Position numbers and translations under genes: made by a program. Below the pieces are notes generated by a model that saw only the letters and a list, made by a program, of their open reading frames with translations, was not told where the DNA came from and searched no databases. Source: Nitrospirota bacterium (GTDB taxonomy: Bacteria; Nitrospirota; Nitrospiria; Nitrospirales; Nitrospiraceae). From it: DNA of 5,351 nucleotides. Where the stretch lies: NCBI GenBank assembly GCA_020028195.1, contig JAHWYE010000134.1, positions 1 through 5,351 on the forward strand, given 5' to 3'. Every line of letters starts with the position of its first letter. The first letter of the stretch is position 1. This document shows positions 1 through 4,984 of this stretch, in pieces.

Positions 1-434
1 AGACCTTTGACGTGTTCATGAAGGGCACGTTCCGCTTCATTCGCGCGGCAATTCCCCAGCTGCTGCAGCAGGGAGGCGGCTCGATCCTGAATATTTCCAC
101 GGTCGGCGGGCTCAAGGCCATCCCCGGCTTTGAGGCCCATGCCTACCAAGCGGCCAAGGCGGGCGTCATCATGCTCACCAAGACGGTGGCGGTGCACTAC
201 GCGAAACAGAACATCCGGTGCAACTGCATCTGCCCAGCCGGGGTCGTCACCCCGGGCGCCGCAGGCGTACTGGAGGATCCAAAGACCAAGGCCTGGTTCG
301 AAGGGATACATCCGATGGGTCGGCTGGGACAGCCGGAGGAGATCGCGGAGGCCGCCGTCTATTTCGCGTCTGATGAGTCGCGTTGGACGACCGGCAGCAT
401 CCTGACCGTTGATGGCGGCGTCATGGCCGCGTGA
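1..434 (+). CDS. Short-chain dehydrogenase/reductase (SDR), 5' end missing
   Basis: This is the C-terminal part of a classical SDR, an NAD(P)-dependent oxidoreductase of cytosolic small alcohols or ketones. The reading frame is open from position 3, so the gene starts outside the window; about 143 of the usual roughly 250 residues are present, and the N-terminal cofactor glycine motif is missing. Numbering from position 3, the visible family marks are the TFDV..KGTF helix segment (residues 1-10), the GGGSILNIST strand (24-33), the YxxxK active site (Y48, K52), the IRCNCICPAG segment after the active site with its expected Pro-Gly-like turn, and the C-terminal S.WTTGSILTVDGG block that normally ends SDRs. 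The catalytic serine position appears to be Thr33, next to Ser32. Substrate cannot be inferred; FabG-like or sugar/steroid-type reductases all share these features. The downstream gene starts six bases after the stop, which suggests co-transcription. Confidence 0.93.
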   Translation, partial: TFDVFMKGTFRFIRAAIPQLLQQGGGSILNISTVGGLKAIPGFEAHAYQAAKAGVIMLTKTVAVHYAKQNIRCNCICPAGVVTPGAAGVLEDPKTKAWFEGIHPMGRLGQPEEIAEAAVYFASDESRWTTGSILTVDGGVMAA

Positions 435-440
435 CGCTCC

Positions 441-1121
441 ATGCAACCGGCAAGGGAAAGGAACAGTGGGTTGTCACCTTATTCTGTCCATCTATTGCCT
501 CGGGCCAAGCCGGATGACCGCGTCAAAACATTGACGGTCGCGATTATTTCTTTGTGGTTCTTGCTGGCACTTGGCGGATCGGTGCTCGGAGTCTTTGACA
601 GCAAGCAGCGTCTCCCGATCCCGTTGGGAGCAGCGGCGGCTCTGCCGGTGGTCGCCTACGCAATCTGCTATCTGACATGGACCGAGTTCCGGCGATTCGT
701 TCTGGCGGCAAACCTTCGCCTCCTCACCCTAGCTCAAACTTGGAGAGTAGGAGGCGTTGTGTTCCTGATCCTTCATGGTCAGGGCCTCCTGCCGGGGGTC
801 TTTGCCCTTCCTGCGGGATGGGGAGACATAGCGATCGGAGTAACCGCGCCTTTAGTAGCCTGGGCCATTTCGTCCAAGAATAGGTTCCCGAAAAAGATCT
901 TCATTTCGTGGAACGTACTAGGGATGCTCGATCTGGTGATGGCTGTCAGCCTGGGCATTCTTGCATCAGCCAGCCCGTTAGGCGTCTTGGCCGGAGAGAT
1001 CACAACTCAGATTATGGGCACGTTCCCGCTGAGTCTGATTCCGACTTTCTTTGTTCCCCTCCTTATCATTTTCCACTTAATTGCCTTGGGCCGTGTCTGG
1101 AATGAGGCTGTTCGTCCTTGA
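441..1121 (+). CDS. Uncharacterised polytopic membrane protein
   Basis: I do not recognise a named family with a known function. The 226-residue product has about six hydrophobic segments, near residues 30-51, 59-79, 101-121, 124-144, 152-176 and 193-217, so it should sit in the inner membrane. Between segments 2 and 4 is a distinctive block: QTWRVGG (99-105), then LPGVFALPAGWGD (117-129) and the next helix. It looks like a conserved core, with a glycine/proline-rich turn and an acidic Asp129 inside otherwise hydrophobic sequence. The ATG at 441 has no visible ribosome-binding site and lies six bases after the SDR stop, so translation may be coupled. A TTG at 471, behind the purine-rich stretch 451-460, is an alternative start that would remove ten non-membrane residues. 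Third-position GC is roughly two thirds, lower than in the VOC gene at the right edge. A transporter, sensor or assembly role is possible, but nothing in the sequence decides it. Confidence 0.8.
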   Translation: MQPARERNSGLSPYSVHLLPRAKPDDRVKTLTVAIISLWFLLALGGSVLGVFDSKQRLPIPLGAAAALPVVAYAICYLTWTEFRRFVLAANLRLLTLAQTWRVGGVVFLILHGQGLLPGVFALPAGWGDIAIGVTAPLVAWAISSKNRFPKKIFISWNVLGMLDLVMAVSLGILASASPLGVLAGEITTQIMGTFPLSLIPTFFVPLLIIFHLIALGRVWNEAVRP

Positions 1122-1133
1122 AGGAACGGTGAA

Positions 1134-1139
1134 AAGGAG
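1134..1139 (+). promoter_or_regulatory. Ribosome-binding site of the DUF5069 gene
   Basis: AAGGAG lies six bases before the ATG at 1146, inside the 24-base gap after the membrane-protein stop. It fixes the start of the DUF5069 gene and indicates independent, efficient initiation even if the gene is co-transcribed with its upstream neighbours. Confidence 0.8.
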
Positions 1140-1145
1140 AAACCC

Positions 1146-1610
1146 ATGAAGGAAAACCTCGAAAAAGTTAAGCTGCTGGCCCGCGATCTGCGGAACGGCA
1201 AGGAATACCCGCGCAGCCCGCGTGACACGCTGGCAGGCTATGTGCTGGCGGCTCGCGCGGTGGACAAATGCCGCGCCGTCCTCGTAGGCTGGCAGGGCGA
1301 ATACCACTCCAACTGTCCGCTCGATCAGCGGTGGCTGAAATTCGCCGAGATTGACTACAATGCCTACAAGGCGTTGGTCGCCACCGGCGCGACCGACGAC
1401 GAGGTCGCCATGTGGATTGGTGAGCACGCCAAGAAACGTTCCCGTGCTGACATTGTCGTCTGGAACAATAAGGAACGCGACCTGCGCTTGAGCGATCTGT
1501 CCCCCGAACTGCAGGAATACATGGAGGACTACATTGCTTCCTCCGTCCCGCGCCACCGCGTGGTGTACCACTGGTTCGATGTGTACGACTTGGAAGAGAA
1601 ACGTCTCTGA
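1146..1610 (+). CDS. DUF5069 domain-containing protein
   Basis: A soluble 154-residue protein with no signal peptide or membrane segment. It matches the DUF5069 family as I know it. Visible marks are an N-terminal A.DL..GK..PRSPRDTLAGYV block (residues 12-33), ARAVDKCRAVL (36-46), the tract GEYHSNCPLDQRWLKFAEID (51-70), a D/E-rich helix ending in W90 and I91 (TDDEVAMWI, 83-91), and a C-terminal YHWFDVYDLEE segment (141-151) close to the usual FD..D.EEGR ending. The length is normal for a complete member. The family's biochemical role is not established, so none is assigned; the conserved Cys57, Asp60 and Tyr53-His54 are the obvious candidates for a functional site. The start is supported by AAGGAG at 1134-1139. 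It may be the last gene of a unit with the membrane protein and SDR, since a 112-base gap follows. Confidence 0.88.
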   Translation: MKENLEKVKLLARDLRNGKEYPRSPRDTLAGYVLAARAVDKCRAVLVGWQGEYHSNCPLDQRWLKFAEIDYNAYKALVATGATDDEVAMWIGEHAKKRSRADIVVWNNKERDLRLSDLSPELQEYMEDYIASSVPRHRVVYHWFDVYDLEEKRL

Positions 1611-1681
1611 ACCAGAAAAGAGCCCGCAAGTGATCATGGGCTTGTACAACGAGTTGCAACGAAGCTGGCCATTCTAAGCCA

Positions 1682-1698
1682 ATGGGACAATGTCCCAT
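1682..1698 (+). promoter_or_regulatory. Perfect 17-bp palindrome, candidate operator
   Basis: ATGGGACA-A-TGTCCCAT is an exact inverted repeat with 8-base arms and a single central base. It ends 24 bases before the preferred start of the NAPE-PLD-like gene (1723), where a dimeric repressor or activator would commonly bind. It is not followed by a T-run, so it does not look like an intrinsic terminator. As RNA it could also fold with a 7-bp stem and a 3-base loop near the translation start. The binding protein is unknown; no regulator gene lies in this window. Confidence 0.5.
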
Positions 1699-1722
1699 GC
1701 TGAAGCGCGTGATGGCAGGGGA

Positions 1723-2775
1723 ATGAAGATCCGTCAGTCAGCAGTGGCTCTGCTTTCCCTGGCACTGGTCCTCAGCCTCCCGGTCGGTTATGCTGAAGCG
1801 GCCGATCCGCTGCCTGACGCTCAAAAGCACGTCCTGAAGAACGGTTTCCGAAACACCAATCCGGCGTTTGCTCCGCCAAGCCCATGGGAGCGTATGAAGT
1901 TCATCGGGCCTCGGTTATGGGCAACCACGGTTCATCCACGATCCGTTAACCTACCCAGTGTCGAGAACGATGGCACCGCATTCAAGAACAATCGAACGGC
2001 GACCACAGTCACGTGGGTCGGGCATTCCACCCTCCTCATTCAACTCGATGGCGTCAACATCCTGACTGATCCACACTGGTCTGATCGCGCCAGTCCCGTG
2101 GCCTTTGCCGGGCCAAAGCGTCTGATGCCTCCCGGGGTGCCATTTGAAAATCTCCCGCCCATTGATCTGGTCCTTATCTCTCATGATCACTATGATCATC
2201 TCGATGTGGAAACAGTTCGGCGCCTCGCTCAATTGCACCACCCGATATTCCTCGTTCCTCTCGGATTAAAGGCGTGGTTTGCAGATATTGGAATCACGGA
2301 GGTGGAGGAGTTGGATTGGTGGGAGAGCCGACGGGTGAAGGGCCTCACAGTGACCTGTCTGCCTGCTCAGCATTTCTCAGGTCGTAGCCTTTGGGATCGG
2401 AACCAGCGGCTCTGGAGCGCGTGGGCCGTGGCAGGAGCCACGAAGCGGATCTTCTTCGCTGGAGACACAGGCTACTATCCTGTCTTCAAAGAGATTGGCA
2501 AACGCCTGGGTCCTTTCGACCTAGCAGCGATTCCGATCGGGGCCTATCTTCCACGTGTAATGATGAAAATGACACATCTTACGCCTGAAGAATCCTTACA
2601 GCTCCTTGATGACATTCAAGGGCAACGTTTTGTGGCCATACATTGGGGCACGTTTGACCTAACGGAAGAACCGATTGAGGAGCCGCCCCAGCGGTTGGAA
2701 GCTGAGGCCAAGCGACTTGGGCTTGATCTCACCAAGGTGTGGGTCTTGAAGCATGGAGAAACGCGCAGTTGGTAG
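1723..2775 (+). CDS. Secreted NAPE-PLD-like metallo-beta-lactamase-fold hydrolase
   Basis: The product resembles N-acyl-phosphatidylethanolamine-hydrolysing phospholipase D, a zinc enzyme that cleaves the phosphodiester of N-acylated phospholipids. Numbered from the ATG at 1723 (350 residues), all ligands expected for the two-metal site are present: H154, H156, D158 and H159 in SHDHYDHLD, H217 in PAQHF, D248 in FAGDTGY and H307 in AIHWG. Other NAPE-PLD-typical blocks are WVGHST (98-103), TDPHWSDRASP (115-125), PPIDLVLISHDH, VPLGL, ELDWWE, and FDLAAIPIGAY (265-275), and the protein ends in VLKHGETR, as family members do. Residues 1-26 form a Sec signal peptide (MKIRQS, hydrophobic core, AEA before cleavage) with no lipobox cysteine, so a periplasmic or secreted location is inferred. 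An in-frame ATG at 1690 would add 11 residues, bury the signal and fall inside the palindrome, so I prefer 1723, although AGGGGA abuts it unusually closely. True substrate is unproven; a broader lipid or phosphodiester hydrolase is the main alternative. Confidence 0.9.
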   Translation: MKIRQSAVALLSLALVLSLPVGYAEAADPLPDAQKHVLKNGFRNTNPAFAPPSPWERMKFIGPRLWATTVHPRSVNLPSVENDGTAFKNNRTATTVTWVGHSTLLIQLDGVNILTDPHWSDRASPVAFAGPKRLMPPGVPFENLPPIDLVLISHDHYDHLDVETVRRLAQLHHPIFLVPLGLKAWFADIGITEVEELDWWESRRVKGLTVTCLPAQHFSGRSLWDRNQRLWSAWAVAGATKRIFFAGDTGYYPVFKEIGKRLGPFDLAAIPIGAYLPRVMMKMTHLTPEESLQLLDDIQGQRFVAIHWGTFDLTEEPIEEPPQRLEAEAKRLGLDLTKVWVLKHGETRSW

Positions 2776-2887
2776 TGGCACGACATGTGAGCATGGTGGA
2801 GACGAAAGAGAGACAGATTTCCTTATCGTGAGGCCGGGACGCTCCTTACAAGCGGCCGCGTTTTTGATCGAGAGAAAGGAGGGTGTC
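2776..2887 (+). other. Intergenic region before pirin
   Basis: This 112-base gap must carry any promoter of the pirin operon, but I find no convincing -35/-10 pair. It contains the 8-base palindrome GCGGCCGC at 2852-2859 followed by a short T-run at 2861-2865. GGCCG at 2832-2836 could pair with CGGCC at 2853-2857, giving at best a weak terminator-like fold with a long loop. The pirin RBS lies at its end. Confidence 0.4.
2876..2883 (+). promoter_or_regulatory. Ribosome-binding site fixing the pirin start
   Basis: AAGGAGGG ends four bases before the ATG at 2888. The same reading frame stays open upstream to 2753, inside the NAPE-PLD-like gene, but that 45-residue extension has no pirin character. 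This site and the protein homology both place the start at 2888. Confidence 0.8.
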
Positions 2888-3751
2888 ATGAGGTCGTCGC
2901 CTCGACGAATCGAAAAGATCATTGAGCCGGAGCCGGTCACCGAAGGTGCGGGAGTCCGACTCAAACGAAGTATTGGGACAGAACGGCTGGACTATCTGGA
3001 TCCCTTCCTGTTGCTGGATCACTTTGCGTCCAGCGATCCACGTGATTATAAGGCTGGATTCCCCCTGCATCCCCATCGCGGGATTGAAACGGTGACCTAC
3101 GTGCTATGGGGAGAAGTACATCACAAGGATACTCTCGGCAATTCCGGAAGCATCGGGGCCGGGGACGTGCAGTGGATGACGGCCGGACGCGGCATCATGC
3201 ACGAGGAGATGCCGCAGGTGCGTCCTGAGGGAATTGCCGGATTCCAACTCTGGGTTAATCTGCCGGCGAAGCTCAAGATGACCAAGCCGCGCTACCAGGA
3301 AATCCGGTCAGACAAGATCCCTGAAATCAAAAAAGAAGACGGGGCAAGAATCCGGGTGATTACTGGAAGTGTTGATGGGGTCAGCGGTCCGGTGACCGGC
3401 ATTGCGGCCAATCCGATCTACCTGGATGTGTTCGTGCCAGCTCATGCCTCATTCATCCAGCCGATCCACCGAGGACACACGGCATTTGCCTATGTGTTCG
3501 AGGGCGAGGCGACGTATGTTGACGATGACAAAGACGACGGAACAAAGATTTCCTCTCCACGGCTCATCATATTGGGTGACGGCGATTATGTGAAGGTGGT
3601 CACGGGTGCGACGCCGGTTCGCTTTCTGCTCGTTTCCGGGAAGCCGTTGCACGAGCCAATTGCGCGGTATGGTCCATTCGTGATGAATACAGAAGAAGAG
3701 ATCCAGCAGACGCTGCTGGAACTCCGCCAGGGAACCTTCGTCACAACATGA
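2888..3751 (+). CDS. Pirin family protein
   Basis: A 287-residue bicupin of the pirin family, close to the length of human pirin (290). The N-terminal cupin carries all four metal ligands: H61 and H63 in the HPHRG motif, and H105 and E107 in GRGIMHEEMP, preceded by the signature AGDVQWMTAGRG (91-102). The second cupin domain (roughly residues 170-250) includes IYLDVFVPA and AFAYVFEGEA and lacks metal ligands, as is usual. It should be cytosolic. Some bacterial pirins have quercetin 2,3-dioxygenase activity and others bind metabolic enzymes or act as redox-responsive regulators; the sequence does not decide between these. The gene follows a 112-base gap after the NAPE-PLD-like gene and is 33 bases upstream of the alcohol dehydrogenase, so it is probably the first gene of that operon. 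The pairing with an oxidoreductase would suit a redox or electrophile-response role, by inference only. Confidence 0.95.
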   Translation: MRSSPRRIEKIIEPEPVTEGAGVRLKRSIGTERLDYLDPFLLLDHFASSDPRDYKAGFPLHPHRGIETVTYVLWGEVHHKDTLGNSGSIGAGDVQWMTAGRGIMHEEMPQVRPEGIAGFQLWVNLPAKLKMTKPRYQEIRSDKIPEIKKEDGARIRVITGSVDGVSGPVTGIAANPIYLDVFVPAHASFIQPIHRGHTAFAYVFEGEATYVDDDKDDGTKISSPRLIILGDGDYVKVVTGATPVRFLLVSGKPLHEPIARYGPFVMNTEEEIQQTLLELRQGTFVTT

Positions 3752-3766
3752 GCGTTGTGGCTGATT

Positions 3767-3776
3767 AGGAGGAGGT
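3767..3776 (+). promoter_or_regulatory. Ribosome-binding site fixing the dehydrogenase start
   Basis: AGGAGGAGGT, a near-ideal match to the 16S rRNA tail, lies eight bases before the ATG at 3785. It excludes the in-frame upstream extension to 3755, which would also encode an un-family-like basic N-terminus. Expression is likely strong. Confidence 0.85.
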
Positions 3777-3784
3777 CAAGAACC

Positions 3785-4828
3785 ATGTTACCGACACGCG
3801 GATACGCAACTAAAGGCCCGACCTCTGGGCTCGAGCCGTTCAACTTTGAGCGGCGCGAACCGGGTCCACACGATGTGCTCATCGAAATTCTCTACTGCGG
3901 CATCTGTCACTCTGACATTCATCAGGCACGGGACGAGTGGGGTGGCGCGATTTATCCGATGGTCCCAGGGCATGAAATTGTCGGGCGCGTGGCACGCGTC
4001 GGATCCCAGGTGAAGCGATTCAAAGTCGGCGAGGTCGCCGGCGTCGGCACAATAGTGGATTCCTGTCGTGTCTGCGAGAGCTGCAAGGAAGGCCTGGAGC
4101 AATACTGTGCGAGACACATCGCCTGGACGTACAACGGAACCGAGCAAGACGAGAAGACTCCGACGTACGGCGGGTACTCCTCTCAAATCGTCGTGGATGA
4201 GCATTACACGCTCAAGATCTCCCCGAAGCTCCCGCTTGCGAACGTCGCTCCCCTTCTCTGCGCCGGCATCACCACGTACTCGCCGCTCCGGCATTTCAAC
4301 GTCGGCCCGGGCCAGCGAGTCGGGATCGTCGGGTTGGGCGGATTGGGCCACATGGCGGTCAAGCTGGCTGCTTCAATGGGCACGGAGGTTACCGTATTCA
4401 GCACGTCTAAAAGAAAAGAACAGGATGCGCATCGTCTTGGCGCGCATGACTTTGTCGTGTCGCTGGACCCAAAGAATCTCGACGCCCTCGCCAACCGGTT
4501 TGATTTCATCCTCGACGCGGTCTCCGCGCCACATGATGTCAATGCGTACCTGAATCTCTTGCGTAGGGATGGGGTGATGGCGATGGTTGGGGTTCCAGCC
4601 AGGCCCTTGGAGGTCCAGGCGTTCTCGCTCATCCTCAAGCGAAGAAAACTGACGGGCTCGGGCGTCGGCGGTATTCGCGAGACGCAGGAGATGCTGGATT
4701 ACTGCGCGGAACACAACATTACGTCGGATGTCGAAGTGATTCCGATTCAGCAAGTCAATGAGGCGTACGAGCGGACGCTCAAAGGCGATGTGCGGTATCG
4801 CTTTGTCATCGACATGAAAACGCTATGA
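3785..4828 (+). CDS. Zinc-dependent alcohol/aldehyde dehydrogenase (CAD/YahK type)
   Basis: A 347-residue medium-chain dehydrogenase/reductase that interconverts alcohols and aldehydes. The catalytic zinc ligands are C41 (in CGICHSD), H63 (in GHEIVG) and C159 (in LLCAGITTY). The structural zinc cysteines are C94, C97, C100 and C108. The nucleotide-binding motif is GLGGLG (183-188), preceded by VGIV. After the second strand, FSTSKRKEQ (205-213) has the Ser/Thr plus Lys/Arg pattern of NADP(H)-using cinnamyl-alcohol-dehydrogenase relatives such as E. coli YahK and yeast Adh6, rather than the acidic residue of NAD enzymes, so NADPH preference is likely. Such enzymes usually reduce a broad range of aldehydes in the cytosol. 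The sequence YSPLRH (165-170) and the VGGIRETQEML block (294-304) are also typical. Start chosen by the RBS at 3767-3776. The gene is 33 bases after pirin, and its TGA overlaps the ATG of a small ORF. Confidence 0.95.
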   Translation: MLPTRGYATKGPTSGLEPFNFERREPGPHDVLIEILYCGICHSDIHQARDEWGGAIYPMVPGHEIVGRVARVGSQVKRFKVGEVAGVGTIVDSCRVCESCKEGLEQYCARHIAWTYNGTEQDEKTPTYGGYSSQIVVDEHYTLKISPKLPLANVAPLLCAGITTYSPLRHFNVGPGQRVGIVGLGGLGHMAVKLAASMGTEVTVFSTSKRKEQDAHRLGAHDFVVSLDPKNLDALANRFDFILDAVSAPHDVNAYLNLLRRDGVMAMVGVPARPLEVQAFSLILKRRKLTGSGVGGIRETQEMLDYCAEHNITSDVEVIPIQQVNEAYERTLKGDVRYRFVIDMKTL

Positions 4829-4971
4829 CGGGTCTGGTGCACTGGTTCGCGATCCGCCTCGCCTCCGCGTTGAAGACCGGCGATGCAGTCCGGCTTACCG
4901 CCGCAGGGTCACGGCGGTTGGCAGGTGATGAGGCGACAGGGACCGAAATCCTCATGTGGGAAACCCAGTAA
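4825..4971 (+). CDS. Candidate 48-residue small protein
   Basis: An ATG overlaps the dehydrogenase stop as ATGA (4825-4828) and opens a 48-codon frame ending at TAA 4969-4971, directly before the ribosome-binding site of the VOC gene. The layout is that of a translationally coupled operon gene. Predicted product features are a hydrophobic start (MTGLVHWFAIRLASAL), a middle KTGDAVRLTAAGSRRL and an acidic end ATGTEILMWETQ. Third-position GC is about 74 percent (35 of 47 codons after the start), in line with coding use here. There is no Shine-Dalgarno of its own. I do not recognise a family. A 48-codon open stretch can occur by chance in GC-rich DNA, so this could also be noncoding spacer; the precise fit between the two neighbours is the main argument for it. 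Confidence 0.4.
   Translation: MTGLVHWFAIRLASALKTGDAVRLTAAGSRRLAGDEATGTEILMWETQ
4897..4918 (+). other. GC-rich hairpin between dehydrogenase and VOC gene
   Basis: ACCGCCG and CGGCGGT form a perfect 7-bp stem around an 8-base loop. There is no following T-run, so it is not a standard intrinsic terminator. It lies within the candidate small ORF. If that ORF is not translated, the hairpin could tune mRNA stability or read-through towards the VOC gene. It may equally be chance in GC-rich sequence. Confidence 0.3.
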
Positions 4972-4972
4972 C

Positions 4973-4978
4973 AAGGAG
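4973..4978 (+). promoter_or_regulatory. Ribosome-binding site of the VOC gene
   Basis: AAGGAG is six bases before the ATG at 4985 and begins one base after the TAA of the candidate small ORF. It supports the VOC start and a continuous polycistronic message. Confidence 0.75.
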
Positions 4979-4984
4979 CGGGCG

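Noticed and set aside
1621..1642. AGCCC/GGGCT inverted repeat after the DUF5069 stop as a terminator
   Set aside because: Only five base pairs with a 12-base loop and no real T-run; too weak to call, although the position just after a stop codon is suggestive.
1654..1677. TTGCAA and TTCTAA as a sigma-70 promoter for the NAPE-PLD-like gene
   Set aside because: The spacer is about 12 bases, much shorter than the usual 16-18, and both hexamers are imperfect.
1077..1698. Two long overlapping minus-strand open frames opposite the DUF5069 gene (190 and 176 codons)
   Set aside because: They lie antisense to a clear family member with a good RBS, overlap each other in different frames, and their products are low-complexity and Arg/Ser-rich or family-free. 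They are GC-rich shadows.
2182..2201. Near-repeat ATGATCAC/ATGATCAT within the NAPE-PLD-like gene
   Set aside because: It is explained by the codons of the conserved HDHYDH metal motif, so it is a coding effect, not a separate DNA repeat.
2852..2859. NotI site GCGGCCGC as a cloning scar
   Set aside because: An isolated 8-base GC palindrome is expected now and then in GC-rich DNA, and the flanks show no vector or linker sequence.
2832..2865. GGCCG/CGGCC fold followed by GCGTTTTT as an intrinsic terminator before pirin
   Set aside because: Five-base stem, 16-base loop, and the T-run is separated from the stem; it is far from the upstream stop and close to the pirin RBS.
3788..4351. 187-codon minus-strand open frame opposite the dehydrogenase
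   Set aside because: The sense strand encodes zinc and cofactor motifs throughout; the antisense product has no recognisable domain and no convincing ribosome-binding site.
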